A stretch of DNA of 64,000 bases, from NCBI RefSeq assembly GCF_954871325.1, contig NC_088778.1, positions 21,933,120-21,997,119 of the forward strand, written 5' to 3'. The notes below the pieces were generated by a model. That model was not told where the DNA came from. It was given only the letters and a program-made list of their open reading frames with translations, and did not search any database. This document shows positions 50,676 through 64,000 of the stretch, one piece after another. Within the stretch, counting starts at the first letter, position 1, and each line of letters starts with the position of its first letter. Source of the stretch: Gordionus sp. m RMFG-2023. Taxonomy: Eukaryota > Nematomorpha > Gordioida > Chordodea > Parachordodidae. Made by a program: the position numbers and the translations under genes.

Positions 50676-53600
50676 CTATAGATAAATGAAAATAGTTTTT
50701 GTTATGAAACCTTGATTAAGTAAAAGATGTATTTATTTTTTGAAATAAGGCTATAAAAGCGTTAACTTTATGTGCAAGTTTAAAACAGTTTGGGACTGGA
50801 GCAGGGAGAAATCTGGGAACAAGAACTCATTTTTAAATTCTAAGGTTTGGGAATCGACCAGGCACATGACCGAACGTTCTGGGATGGAAATTGGGGAAAA
50901 TTATGGAATGTAAAAGGAATGAGCCATAACAATTTTGGTACGTTTAAAAAGAATATTAAAAATTCAATTATGATGGCTTATTTATAAATATTCATTTTAT
51001 ATTTTCTTAATTTCAATACAACAATATTATTACCCATTATTTAGTATTTTTATGTGATTTTAAGAATTAAAATTATAAAAAAAAAATTTAATCATTTGAA
51101 ACAACTATTTTAACTATTTCAATTATTAAATTAATATTGTATAATAAAGGTTTTAAATTTTAATGGATAATATTGTTACTAAGTTAGTGAGAGCTGACAC
51201 TCAAATTTATATTAACACCACCGCACAAATATAAATGATAATTTTTTTAGAAAACGTCTTAATTAATATTACATAGGTATAATATATAATAAAGTAGAAA
51301 TAAGATTAGAATATTTTTAGGAACGCTTTCTGGAAACAGGGGATCGGGACAGAAACGCAAAAATGCCTTTATTTCAGACTGATTCTAACAAAAGTACTAC
51401 TAAAAAGAATTTCTAGAGGATTTACTTAATGTTCAAACAATTTTTGAAAAAATATTTTTATTGCTTATAGAGTGAAAGAAGAACCACAACTTGGAACCCG
51501 CGGAAGCATGCTAAATATGGGAACCGGAACCCCTTATTAAAGTATACAGAACCTAAAGTTAGTTTTATAAAGGTACAAAACTTTGCTTTAAAATAAAAGG
51601 AGTTGGAGTTATGCGTTCCTGCTCTCCTTCATCGAGATCAAATTCAACTTTATAATCATTGTTTTAGAGGTTTTAAAGATTTTTTCTTACTAAAAGTTAC
51701 TATTTATTATTATCTATAAGCGCGTAATATGGGTTTTCTTAAATATGACACTGCCATATAGTACAATGAGTAATTGATTTGGATTTCTTAGTCTAAGGAA
51801 AAAGAGAGTAGGGAATTTTATATAATAAATAGTTATAAATTCTTACTAAAGTTTATCCAACATATTTTGATACTAACACGTTTAGTAAAATTTAATTATC
51901 ATGTGTTATGGAAGAGATGTAAACTTTTTGTTGGTGGATAGAGTCTATTTTCTAACTACTATCAACAAATTTAATGTTTTATTATACATTTCATTTGCGT
52001 TAGCAACCATTATTTTCTTTTAACTTACATAAATAATATGATAACTTACTTATTTGTTATGATATCAATCAAATATGGTGTAAAAAGAATTCGCCATCTA
52101 TTTATATTTTATCCAGTATAAGAAATGATATCATAAATTAACTTTTATAATGGCGCCAAATATATTAATTACATATGACGCATAAATCAGAGACCTGCGA
52201 GTATATTAAAATTTAAATAAGGCCTGATCTGCCCAGCATATCCTTAATAATCACCGTTTTGTCGCTTCTAAATGATGGTCACAGAGATTTTTTTAAGCGA
52301 GAGCGAGTCTCGCATACCCTTATAAAAATATCTATGGGGTACTTTAGTCTTTATTGGCACATATATCATGTGCCTATTACGCATCATTATGTAAACTGGC
52401 AACGATTCTATCTTTTATTAGGTAATAGCGAAATTGGGAGATACATTTTTTTGACCCCTTTAAACAAAACGAAAAAAAATATACATGTATAAAAACCACC
52501 GATTGCCCAAACGCGCTCGTCAGAAATACCTTAAGATAGCAAAGTACCTCATATCATATTAAAATTAATACCTCCATATTTTCATAATATTTTGATAGTT
52601 TATCGCCTTCAGCCCCAAACCGCCTTCCTATCTAAAATAGAATATATATACACTTAATTGCTTATAGGAAAAAAGGTTAAACGTTAAAAAACGTTTAAAA
52701 TTTTAAACATAGGTGAGGCCCAAACCCATATGAAATTTAATTCGAATCCCGGCCATCCAATACCCATTTTTAAAAATATTTTGATAATTCCTTTCATAAT
52801 TTTTCTTACTATAAAAATGAAATTTGATATGGGTAATATCGAAAACCCTGAATAGACCAATGCCCAAATTCGATTAGGGGCTACATTTACATGAACTAGA
52901 CCGGATTCGAACCTTGATTTTAACATTTATTTCGGGCCGGACGACAAAATTTTAAAATATTATTGTTTTCCTAAACTTTTTAATAATATTATTTCCGAGA
53001 GTAAGCATCAAATTATTTACCATCTTTCAAGCGCTTATAATTTTCGGATTCCGTTAAAATATCTTACTTTTCAACAGTCCAATAAAAAAAACAAGGCAAT
53101 CTGATAAGAGTAGGTCTCTAGTAATAACAGAGATCAGATAATCTTCTAAAAAATTTATATCGGTACACTTTTAGACAAAAGATAAGAAACATAAAATTAT
53201 ATAAAAACTTAAAAATAAAAATAAATAAACAAGATTTATTATCTTTTTAATAGTCATTTTTATCAGACTTACCTTTAAAATAATTCCTTTGTAATTGTAA
53301 ATATTATATTATGTTTCATTGTATATATAATGCTGTATATTAATTAACATCTGTCAACTAAATCTAAAGGCTCAAAAATATATTATAACGGATAAGATAA
53401 CAAATTATTTGTATGAAATATACGCGTCATAATTTGTCTTAATATTTAGTAGTTCGATTAGTATTGCATAATTATAAGTTTGGAATGATTTAAGAAATAT
53501 GTGGTTAATTATTGAACCAAGTCATTTGATTCTAATATATAAGCCTTAAAGTAGTTAAATAAACGTTACATAAAATTCGTTAGTATACGGCAATACAACA

Positions 53601-56600
53601 GGCCAAGCTTTGCTTTGATATAATTATAAGTGTGGATCCAATGTATCAGAAGAAGAAAAATAACAATGCTATCTTCATTTAGGTCATTTGATAGTATGAC
53701 ATTCATTTTCACCCAGTTAGCATATCCTTTTGATTGTCCATTTATACATTTTAATGTCATAGCAAACGCTATGTTATATAACGGTTTGATGTCTTTTACT
53801 AAAAAAAAACTTGGGGGAGAGAGCTGACTTGACCCCGTGGTTGTAATCAATAGTATATTCTTGTTAAGAGGAATTTTTAAAAAAAAAAAAATAAAAATAA
53901 AGTATATTTTTGTAAAGGAAAAAAAATGTTATTTTAAAGATGGTTAATAAATTTTTTATGCCCATCAGCTAAAAACGAAGAAAGAAAACGAAAACTTTTG
54001 AATAGAATTTTCAATATTATTATTATAAAAGTAAATATGTATTAAAAAAATTATATTTTTTGGAATAACGTCTTCTTATTTTCCCTTGTTTAAAAAAAAT
54101 ATACGTCTTTTTGAGAATTTTTGTTTAGGAAAGGTAAAAAAAAGAAATATGGCAAAAAGGGTAATTGTTGTTATTGACAATTTTACTTGTTATTAAAAAA
54201 AATTAAAAACGAGTTGCTTTAAAATAGGTCTCAATTTAATTAAACCCAAATCTAGTTTTTAGCCAAAAACTATCAGCTTAGCCCCGAATTTTTTTTTGTT
54301 GAAAGCATAGTTTGAATAAGGCGTAAATAAATTATCTTGCGCCTCAATGCTTCATAGAGCCAAATTTGCCGATTTTTAACCATTACCTATATCAATTAGA
54401 AAAAAAAAGATTATGAAGGTCCAAGCTATTTTTATATTGTATTTTTTTTTTAAAAAACACTCAAATAAACAGCGATACATTATTATATTTCTATCTCATA
54501 ATGTAAAAAAATAAATAAAACAAATCACCAACCCCAAACGTAATCCCAATTATAAATAAATATAGATTTCGGTATTTATTACTCATAAAAGCCAAACAAA
54601 ATTTTAACTTAAAATGTAAATTGAAAAAAATTTCTATCTAAATCTATATAGTTGTTGCCTTGAAGAATATATTATTATAAATTTTTGGGGGAAAAAATCA
54701 ATGATATATATTTTTTTAAATTTTCTCGTTTATTATTATACACATTATTACTCTTACACACACACACCTCAAAGACAAAATATTATGCCTGAATTCTTTT
54801 ATTTTTACATAGCAATAAGATTGGTTGTTTTTCCATTTTTTTATGGTACAGTTCATTAATTTGGCAGATAAGGTATTTCATTTCGTTATTTGAATCTTAT
54901 TATACAAATACCAGATTTTATATTTTCAGGTCCGGGCCGGATTTTTTTAAATATATTATATTTATTTTTAATTTTTATAGGTAACAATGGCGATTTAAAA
55001 CATTTGGTTTTAAAGTATACGGCCGGCCCGGGTATTTTTAAAATAAATTTAGGCCCGGACCGGTTATATTTAAAAAATTTAGATCCGGCCTTGGTATATT
55101 TTAAAAAATTAAAATTTAGGGCCTTGCAGGCCTCTGATTCAAATATTCGAATAGAATATGAATAAGGAAAATATATTCTACGTAAATATCAAAACTTTTC
55201 ATAAACATATGACATTCATTGCGCAATTTTTTATATTTTTCCCCTATCTAGAAAAATCACTTTTTTAAATTTTAATAATAAAGTTTTTCATTTTTGAAAA
55301 TATTTTTACGGAATTTAATTTTTGAATCGAATCATTTCTATTATATGTATAAATAAGAATATTGTTCTGATGAATACGAATAATGCAAATTTTTTGTAGA
55401 TATAACTTTGAGTATGTCTTTGTTTGTTCTATACTGTTAGTGCTAAATTAAACTGACCGATTGGTAATAATTATTTTTGAGAGCCATAATTTTGGCCAGG
55501 GACACGTCCCATACGATATATAACGTCCTTGGGATCTGTCACAGCTCTTTCAAAAAATACCAAAAACTAATATTTAATACAATTTTACATTTAAGGAATT
55601 TATTAACAAAATATTATTCATCCTTACCCTTAGAATTGTTATTACAAATTTATACTCATTTTGCATAATTATCACATTTTTATTTATTGGAGAAACAAAC
55701 AATCAAATAAAAAAAAATCCCAGTCAGAGCAAGTAACCTCAGTTATGTTTGAGAGAACCTTTTGTAATTCGGGCGATACGGTTATGGTTAACAAAAATGG
55801 TAATCGCCTTATAGCCTTGATGTTAATCCAAGCGCCCATGATTGCACGCCTAGACTAACGATAAACTTTAGAAATAATAAATCACAAATCAATAAGTTAA
55901 TTATGATATTGATACTTTAAATTATATTTTCTATTGCAAAATTATTGGGACGAAAAAATAAGAGAGCAAAGTAGACAAAGGCGTAAACAACGGAAATTTG
56001 CTTCTCGTTAATATCATTTTAAGCTAATAAAATTTTTCCACCCTACAACCCCCCCCACCAAAATATATTACTATAACAATAATTTTGAAAGAAAAATAAA
56101 AGGATAATAATTTTTTAATATAAACGACTACAGTTCAAAATATTTTTTAAAAAAGGGGAAACCCAAAATTATTTTTATAAAAATATAACAAAGCCAGAAG
56201 TCATAGTAAGTGGACCTAAAGACCTCCAATAATATTCATGGCGAAAAAATCCACCGAATAGTGCTTCCACCTCCCCATAGGAAAATACTGGATACGCCTA
56301 TGACGTAGACGGCCAGGAATAGCGTTTTTAGGCCACGACTAATTCTAAAATGGCTTCCTCAAGACGTGGTGATGAATCAACTGATTCGGTTTTAGGTCCC
56401 AATAAAGTTAATATTTTTTATTGAAGGAAATTTAATATTAGACTCTCAGTTCCCTATATAGTTAAAATCAAACTTGAGGCTGCATTTATCGACTTGATTT
56501 AAACAAAACATGAGTAACGGTTAGGGTTATTTAAAAAGAAGTTAGTGTATGCAATACCGGCCTTTAGAAAAAAATTAAGCAATCAAATCTCATTATTTTA

Positions 56601-57836
56601 TTAATCAAGCTCTCCAATATCATTATCTTCAGAACGATCAGGGTTTAGCATTAGCCGTTTAAATTGTTGGTAAAAGGTAGTGATGACAAATAGCGCCAGA
56701 CGTTATTGGTTTTTTATAAAATATTAAAAAACGTTGTAAAGTATATGGCCCATTTTTAGCCCACTCCAAACCCGCGAAATCAAGTTTTTAAACGAAAATT
56801 ATTACCTTGCCTTGAAATTTTCGAGCAAAAAATGTCTCAACCATGAGGAAAATTAGCTCGTGCCTTAAGAGTTAGCAGACTTATTTTAGCGCAGCTGTAA
56901 ATTGAACCGATTACGCTATACTAATTTTAATATAAAAAAGTTTTTAATGTTAATAAGGACATGTGGGGTTGCCAAGCTGATTTCGATTTAATTAGATTTT
57001 TTATCATTACCAGTACCAGGTTTCTAGTCTAAATATCTTGGGTCCAACAAAATAAAATTAGTGCTGTATAATAACGCGTTCATAAGTATTTTCCCAAGAA
57101 TTAAACCAATCGGAACAAATTAGACATTCTGAATCTTCAAAATATTATTTAATATTTTTTAAAAGATCAATGTACCTCAAACACGTGGTAAGTTATTCCA
57201 AACACATGTTGTTAGTAGGTCCAACAAAAAATTAGGGTCTAAATATAAAACTGGCTAAAATAATATTTTAGATTGATAAATATTTAATAACAATTTTGCA
57301 TTTGTTTAATCTGAGTAAAATATAAGTATGCTAACTTTCAACATGCCCTTTAATAAATACGATTAAAAATCATACAAATTTATATTAAATAATTCTAAAA
57401 ATTCTGATTATAAAATAGGATAAAACTTTCCTAAAATTTATTTATTGAGATTTTAAAAGCTTAAATTGCAAAGATTAATTTAATCATGAAAGATTGCATA
57501 AAAATGACAAAATATTTACTTATAAAAGATTTTTCAACAAAAAATTTAGAATTTTGGGTAAAATTTGATCAAAAATCCTGTTTGAGCATTCTGATAAAAA
57601 TCCTTGAAGATTTTTTATATTTGAGCAAATGTTAAACTCTGATTAAAATCAAATATTTAGTTTTGTTAATTTGGTTTAATAATAATTAAAAACTAAGCTA
57701 AAGCTAACTTTACCTAAACCCAAGATTTAATTTATTTAGCTTTCAAAATTTTAATTAAAGATTCATTTAGAATAAAAACTAAAATTTGGTGTAAAAGCAT
57801 AAAAAAGCGCGATATATATTAGATCTTCATACTAAC
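50676..57836. other. region upstream of the located SSBP exons, no supported gene
   Basis: It may be the first SSBP intron. It holds several degenerate CCCGGGCC-type patches (52680-52960, and 54920-55140 where GTCCGGGCC/GGCCCGGACC words recur and the end reads GGCCTTGCAGGCCTCTG), homopurine stretches, and short ORFs of 60-94 codons without recognisable motifs. No first exon of SSBP was recognised. Confidence 0.5.
54920..55140. repeat. degenerate GGCCCGGACC-rich repeat
   Basis: The words CCGGGCCGGATTT, CCGGCCCGGGTA, GGCCCGGACCGG and ATCCGGCCTTGG alternate with AT-rich spacers of 30-60 bp, and the block ends in TTGCAGGCCTCTG. Similar patches recur at about 13020-13190, 18945-18990, 52690-52945, 63265-63430 and 63775-63860. 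This looks like a decayed interspersed family. CAGAGGCCTGCAA read from the other strand would suit a hAT terminus, but no partner end was paired. Confidence 0.45.
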
Positions 57837-58352
57837 TAATGTTGTTAAAATAACTAATTTTTGCGGAAAAAATAACTGTGACTAGTTAAATTTTTTGTAG
57901 CGCTAATGGTAACCAGTTACTCTTCAAGATAAATTAAATAATTAGGTATATCTCATTATTTTTTATATAATGTACCATTTACATCAAGAAAACAAGCACA
58001 CCTTTTAGACACCAATTTTGAAAAAATTATACAATAAAGTCAAATAAAATATTTGTTAAGCCCAAATTTTTATGAAAAAAAATATAATATTACGTAATTA
58101 ATAAAATTTGTCGGCGCAATTAAACATTTTTACAATGCAATTTCTTATTAATCAAATTTTATATATCTTAAATAATTTTGTATAATAAAAATGGTGAATT
58201 AATTATATGACAAATTTTAAAACAAAAAGTAACTTTTAATATAAGTAGTTACTTCAAAAATAAAAACGTAATTACTTTTCATAATGTAATAGTAACTGTT
58301 GTAACTAACGGATGTAACTTGTAGCTAGTTAGTTTTTCAATTCCAACACTGA
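57837..58352. mobile_element. MITE-like element with GTTGTTAAA terminus, AACTAG-rich
   Basis: It starts TAATGTTGTTAAAATAACTA and ends AGTTAGTTTTTCAATTCCAACACTG, roughly inverse. The inner AACCAGTTACT / AGTTACTTC / GTAACTTGTAGCTAGTTAG words pair between the halves. About 515 bp and no ORF. Its termini are related to those of the hAT-type MITE at 15719, but the interior is different. Confidence 0.55.
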
Positions 58353-61300
58353 TAAATAAATACTATCATTATCCAAACCCTGCTCTGGTTAACACTAGGT
58401 GGGACGGGGGTGAAGCCTCCAGTCATTTAAGAAGGGGCTCCGAAGTGAGATCCTGGATATGCTACAGCTTTCATTATATTATAGTGCTCGTGAAGATAAT
58501 ATTAATTGTGAATTATCTTCATCAATACCTTTAAAGGCCAAATAAAGAAAAGAAATAATATTTGGTTTGTTTTAAGAGGGAAAATATAGATAAAAATAAG
58601 ATATCTCTAGAGGCAATTAATACCAAGACTATTCCCAACATAAGAAAAACATATTTTTGATGAAAATATGTCCGATGAATCATCAAAATTCTTAGAAAAT
58701 ACAGATATATCTTTTATAAAACCTAAAACAATTTTCAAGGATTTGAAACCTATAGTGGTTACACGATTTGAATCGATTGTTAAAAAATGCCCGATTGAGA
58801 TTTAGCCAAAATAATATTAGGCAAGATTCGAGATTTAGCAAATAGAGATTCACACCTTTCTGCCATCTATGCGCAAAATCTCCAGGCTTACACAATATAA
58901 TTTTGGTTAAATCTTAATCGGGTTTTAAAAATCGACCTAAGCAGTTTAACAACACTACTTGTTTAAATAATATAATACATTTCTGCCATCCTCACCCTTA
59001 TTGAAGGAGTGCTTAGTACAACAAAAGCGATGCTGAGAGATAAACGATTTATGTAAAAATAGCCACCTACTTATATTGGTGATTCCTATTTTCAAAATTA
59101 TTTTTATGAGCTTTATATGTTATCCATATCAAATTTTTATTAATCTCAAAGAAAATAGATAATATAAATATTTATTTAAAACGATTTAGCCCAGAGCCAT
59201 CCAAAACCAATGGGGACATCCCCTCCTCTGATGACCAAGAGATCATAAGCCCCCACCTTGAAATTTCAATAAGATAATTGGTATGCCCGCTAGATGGTTA
59301 TATTACATAAGATCTGTTATAAAAATTAATTATATTAAAAGATTTCTGGGACTAGGGATCAAAAAGTTAAATGTAGTAAAATATTCTAGTAATTGGATTA
59401 TACTATCATATATAAAACCAAATATTATGGTTTATTATATCATTAATAGATTCTCCACAACTAATTCAATTACTTCTACCTTAAATTTTAAGGATTCTCA
59501 TGAGACCCAAATTCCCAAATAATAGGTAAACATTTATTAGATAGTCTCTAGTGTTCTTCTTTAGTTGAGTAAAGGCTAATGTCCAGTCATTTCGAGGATC
59601 TATCGTAATAATCTACCTCGACCTTCAAATTTTCTTACTCGAATGAAGTGGGGCTAAATTTTTACGACCTAATCTTCCAAATTAGTAGGAGAGTTTGGTT
59701 CGACCCAACTAATCAACACTGGTGACTGCCTCCTTCCACTTAATTTTAAAGAAGTCATCACATCAATGTTGATATTGAATTTTTTTTTAATTTATGTGAA
59801 TGATTCAAATCAAGAAAATAAATTATCCCGTTATATTTATAATAATGAATATCATTTATTATGAAGAGGTAGTGGAGCAAACTTGTAAAATTTTACAATT
59901 ATTTATAAGAAATGCAGGTTGCTACAAATACAAAAATAATCATTTAAGATCATTAAGTAAAATAAACGAAACATAATTGTAAGCTTCAATTTATTTATTT
60001 AAAATGTAGTAAATAAATGTTTTTTTAACGACCTTCATTATAAAAAATTTTTATAGTAATGCCTGCCTACCTTACAATACAAATTAAATAAAATTGTAAA
60101 AAAAGTTGAGAAGATACGCTATTTAGTACCTATCATCTTGCTATACCTATTGATTTTGAGAAATAAAACGAAATCTAATTTTTATATCATTGACTAATAG
60201 TGGGCACAAATTGAAGTTTGTCCCTTCTTTAAAGTAAGGTTACCATTTATTAATATCGCGATTCAAAATTTTAACTAAATTATAAAAAAATAATTGGTTT
60301 TTGTAAATTATTTTATCGTCTGCCTTTTTATTTTATTAATCTCTAAATTCCATTTTAAAAGATAAATTATTTTCTAATTTATATAATATTAAATTTAATT
60401 TACATACTAATAAACTAGGAAGGGATTATTAGTTCCCTCCCCCTCATTATTATTATCTGCATACAAAGTTTTTGTTAGTTTTCTTGCGAAAAAAACCGAG
60501 TTCTTAAAAAACGAGTCGTAGGCCTACGTGTAAAATGAATGAACAAAAATCAAACCAGTTTCCGTTTTTAAAATGAACGCCAAATGGTAATTACATCAAT
60601 TTCGCGATACCATTTAAAATGGATTATTTGCGTTTGAATGGCTCAATTTGTACAACTGGTATTGCGAAAGATCAATAAACATTCTCATAAATGTCATTAT
60701 GTAAACCATTGGTATCATTCATAAATGAGACTAAATAAAGTTATATTTGGAGTATATACTCTGAATGAACAATTGAATTTCAAATAAAATATATCTTTTA
60801 TCATAAGGAAGGAACTGGTAAAAAATAAAAGAGGCAGAAAATATTTGTACAATGATGGTGCTACTCAGTGAGATGAAGCTTCAATAATATCAATCTAACG
60901 TTAGAGACCAGCAAAACAATGAGAGATAGAGATACGTCACGATCCATTATAAAATAAAACCTTCTTTTTTTGATAAATTAGGTTAGTTAAAGATAGATAT
61001 ATTAAAAAATAGTGTTTTATTTTAGTGGATTGGGAATACGCTATCGTTCTTCGAATAAGTGGGGGATGGATTTGGTGGTAGATTTTTTTTAATTTGTATG
61101 GTGCAGAATCAAAGGTTGCTATATTTTTATTTAATATACCAAAATATTAAAATTAATATTTTTGATAGACAAAGTTGTGCCAGGCCCCAAATAGCCAGTA
61201 ATCTGATTCAACATGACCGTAACGATGGGGAGAAAGAACTTTAAATAGAGGTTAAAATAATGTTAACTGTGTTCTGGGATAGATTATAACCACCATTTCC

Positions 61301-61647
61301 TCAATAGGGTAAAAGTTAACTGTTAGTGTCAGGAAAGGAACGGCTGTATAAAATATAGACAGCTGAATAAACATGGTGTTGGTATTCTAAAAGTAAGGGA
61401 TTTTCAAGCTAGTAATAAAAAATGGCGGTAAAAATAAGCAAATTCGATCTTGAAAGTTGTATAATAATGCCCCATAAATAGGATGCTTTGAGAGTAATTA
61501 AAATAGGTTAGTCACTGAGAATATAGCAAAGAAGGATTCGAGAGATATCATAGTGAAAATTAGTGAGATAGTGAAGGATGAATAATGAAAATTGCTAAAA
61601 AAAATAGACAGAGTGTTTATAGGGAAATTCATATTGTTTATATACAG
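58353..61647. other. intergenic, no supported gene
   Basis: Apart from the MITE copy at 58774-58957, I see AT-rich sequence with chance ORFs only (the longest is 79 codons at 59283-59522, unrecognised). Confidence 0.5.
58774..58957. mobile_element. CAGTGTTGTTAAA-family MITE copy
   Basis: Left CGATTGTTAAAAAATGCCCG, right GCAGTTTAACAACACTAC. The centre TTTCTGCCATCTATGCGC..AATCTCCAGGCTT is preceded by its partial inverse (CGAGATTTAGC). About 184 bp. Confidence 0.65.
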
Positions 61648-61863
61648 TGTTGTGATGATTTAATGAAACATATTGACGATTAAACTAAAACCCATCCATA
61701 TAAAATTATAATCTATGCAAAAATAATTAAAATATAGACAAAGCATTATTGAAATTTCTTTTATTATTCCTTTTGTTATTTTAATTATTTTTGCAGAGAT
61801 TATAATTTTATATGGATGGGTTTTAATTTAATCGTCAACATGTTTCATTAAATCATCACAACA
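61648..61863. mobile_element. 216-bp near-perfect hairpin element
   Basis: It starts TGTTGTGATGATTTAATG and ends with the inverse CATTAAATCATCACAACA. The arms stay nearly identical for about 90 bp (AACCCATCCATATAAAATTA and TAATTTTATATGGATGGGTT, ATGCAAAAATAATTAAAATA and its inverse), leaving a loop of roughly 40 bp. Only a few differences separate the arms, so it is young or kept intact. No ORF. Confidence 0.85.
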
Positions 61864-64000
61864 TAAGGACATAGCTTTAAAATGACTAAGAGAGGCCTTG
61901 ATCTTGTAAGCATGAATCCAAAATTAAATGTCGAATACTAAATAGTATACCGGAGGCATATTGCGGATGAATTAACTACTAAAGGGACTGTTTATGGCAA
62001 TTTACTTGATTATTCATAGTATTGATGACATATCAGAAACAGAGTTAAAATAAAAGAAATTTTAAGTTACAAGAAGGTTTACACAAGTAAATTATGAACA
62101 AACTTTCAGTAAACTAAGAAAAATTAAAAATAGCCTACTAGCCAATATTGATCAGAATAATCTAGATAGGTACTTTTTAAGGATGACGGTGGACGTTAAT
62201 TAGTAGAGCAAATTGAATTAAGTTAAATTCTTGATTATTTGTGTAAATTTTTATTAATGTAAAATAAAATTAGCTGATGCATTAAAAAAAATATATAAAA
62301 ATAATAGGGATTTGCATATAGTAATATAATAATATAAAAAGGTGTTAAGTAAAAAACAAAGTAAATAAACTCAAAAATTTTCTTTCGACCCCTTGAACTC
62401 TCGTTCCATAGGAGGTTTTCTTTCTCAGTCTGACTCTGGCCCATTCGAAATCTATTCATAGATGAGGTGGTGGGTGAATGATTTGAAGATATAACTAGGT
62501 CATAGCGATGAAAATAGGTAACATTCTAATGGCCTATTTGGAATAGAGGCTTCGACAGGAATGATAACAAATCGGGTTAAATCGATGGTCAAAATAAACT
62601 GTACTAATTTGCAAACTATCTGGTAGATCAACCTTCTGCTGGTATATGCGACAGTAAGTGTGGTTTTTTGACCTGAAAGAGCTTTGATAGCGTCCATGAA
62701 GTAACTGAAGGCCTAATGGATAACAAAATATCTGAGATGAGGCTTATCAGACTTATCAAAAAATGAAAGAGCTGACCAAATAAGGTTATAAAAACCGAGT
62801 TAGATTTGCTAAACGCCTCGATTTCGCCGATTTTAAATTAAGATTTTAGCCATAATATTATCTAAGCCTCGAGATCTCATTAATAGATGTCAAAATCTTT
62901 CTGCCGTTCTTAACCAAAATATCCAGACTTGAGTAATAATTTTTGGCTAAAATTTTGCGTTAGCCGTTCTTAAAAATAGAACCGTTTAACAACACTACCG
63001 AGTTAAAGATGAAAATGAGTTGTGGAGAATTTCGATCAATTGTATATTAGCAGTTGTTGATCAAAAGTAATTTAAAATTAATTACATTAATCAAGTTTTT
63101 TTAAAATCTTTATGGATAAAGTTTTTAAATCCTAATAAACAGGATTGTAATAATTGGCGGTAGGGAATGATTTAAGGGCAAATTTTTACGCAACATAAAT
63201 TGTCATTATTAGTCATTTACAAACTTATAATTATTTAAATTTTAAAATAATCAAAAAATTTGTATAAAATCCCCGGCCCGCCTATAAAACATTTTGCTTA
63301 AGCATATTGATCTCTATAATTGAACAGAGATCTGCAAAGTCCGGCAGCGAAAAATTTAAAAAAAATATATATTACGGACCGAGCTAGTAGCTTTCGTAAA
63401 ATTTTAATGGACCCGGACCGGATATTTATTTTTTATGATTCGTTTTGTAATATGTTAAATGCTCTAAAATGATCAAAATTTACATAAAAAACCAATAAAA
63501 ATTTTTTTCCTTCTTTATACAAAGTGTTGTTAAAGTCAGTGATTTCATTGGTTCTGATCAATTATTTTATTTTAGGGCTGCTTATAAAATAAAACTATGA
63601 GACTAAAAAACATTATTAGTGTCATTTGATATACTATCTTAAATCTAAATGAGTGTTGTTAAAATAATATTACGCTAGCTTGGAGATTTCGCTAAGGTCA
63701 ATAATTGGCATTAAAAATTTACATTTAATTTCAAATTATGCTTAAATGTGAGGGCTAAATAAATTAAAGATCTGTAGTAATCGGCCCACCCAACCTGGCC
63801 GCGGGAATTTTAAAGAAAATTATAATGGGCCAGGACAAAAAAGTCGGTCTGGGGACTGGAAACCTGTAAAAAAAATCTTAAATGATATAGCCCTTTCCGT
63901 GAAAACTTACTATTATGGAGCTGCTATAAAAGACGAGTTTTATATAATGCAATGCTAGTTTTGTACTTTTATATTAAGATTAATATGAAATTAAAGATGA
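61864..64000. other. right end of the window, repeats only
   Basis: It contains a MITE copy at 62806-62997, isolated left termini AGTGTTGTTAAA at 63524 and 63652, and CCGGCCC-type patches near 63270-63430 and 63780-63860. Around 62380-62760 the composition is less AT-rich, with two minus-strand ORFs (74 and 65 codons) that I could not assign. Confidence 0.45.
62806..62997. mobile_element. CAGTGTTGTTAAA-family MITE copy
   Basis: Right terminus CCGTTTAACAACACTAC. The arms CGATTTCGCCGATTTTAAA and TTAGCCGTTCTTAAAAATAG, and a centre CCTCGAGATCTCATTAATAG..ATATCCAGACTTG, match the family. The left dozen bases are decayed. Confidence 0.6.

Noticed and set aside
52259-52492. 77-codon plus-strand ORF
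   Set aside because: No homology recognised and no neighbouring exon in phase.
55477-55858. Two adjacent plus-strand ORFs (63 and 65 codons)
   Set aside because: Considered as exons of one gene, but no family is recognisable and no convincing splice sites join them.
62235-62697. Two minus-strand ORFs, considered as an old retroelement fragment
   Set aside because: Composition is less AT-rich than the surroundings, but no diagnostic motif is clear enough to name a family.
1-64000. CRISPR arrays, operons, ribosome binding sites, rRNA genes
   Set aside because: Spliced metazoan genes throughout; no regularly spaced short repeats and no rRNA-like sequence seen.

Overview
The window is nuclear DNA from an AT-rich invertebrate animal. 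Its genes are split into many short exons (26 to 395 bp) with AT-rich introns and GT...AG borders. The encoded proteins are recognisably metazoan (TRRAP, mucolipin, SSBP/SSDP, protoporphyrinogen oxidase), but they diverge from the human proteins and carry Asn/Ser-rich inserts. No species can be named from the sequence alone.

Layout. 1-11650 (+): the 3' part of a TRRAP gene, 17 exons ending with the FATC tail and stop. 11651-21377: intergenic and repeat-rich, holding a hAT finger relic, a tRNA-like element, several inverted-repeat (MITE-like) elements and a second, degenerate copy of the TRRAP last intron, last exon and 3' flank. 21378-22994 (-): protoporphyrinogen oxidase, 7 exons, with the C-terminal coding exon not found. 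23000-25180: a small hydrophobic ORF of unknown nature. 25187-30447: a cluster of transposon remains, namely a truncated hAT MITE, a broken hAT transposase, a 25-bp minisatellite and a 1,397-bp hAT element with a perfect 8-bp target duplication. 30751-35457 (+): a mucolipin (TRPML) channel gene. 36982-50675 (-): SSBP/SSDP, 17 exons, convergent with TRPML; its first coding exon was not found. 50676-64000: no supported gene; AT-rich DNA with several inverted-repeat elements.

The four host genes serve different processes: chromatin acetylation scaffold, haem synthesis, lysosomal cation channel, and LDB1-associated transcription. There is no operon-like logic. The collective story is the mobile DNA: at least five inverted-repeat families recur across introns and intergenic DNA, some nested in one another, and hAT transposase remains lie in the same window. 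Exon borders were placed by eye from homology, reading phase and GT/AG sites, so a few could be off by a few bases.
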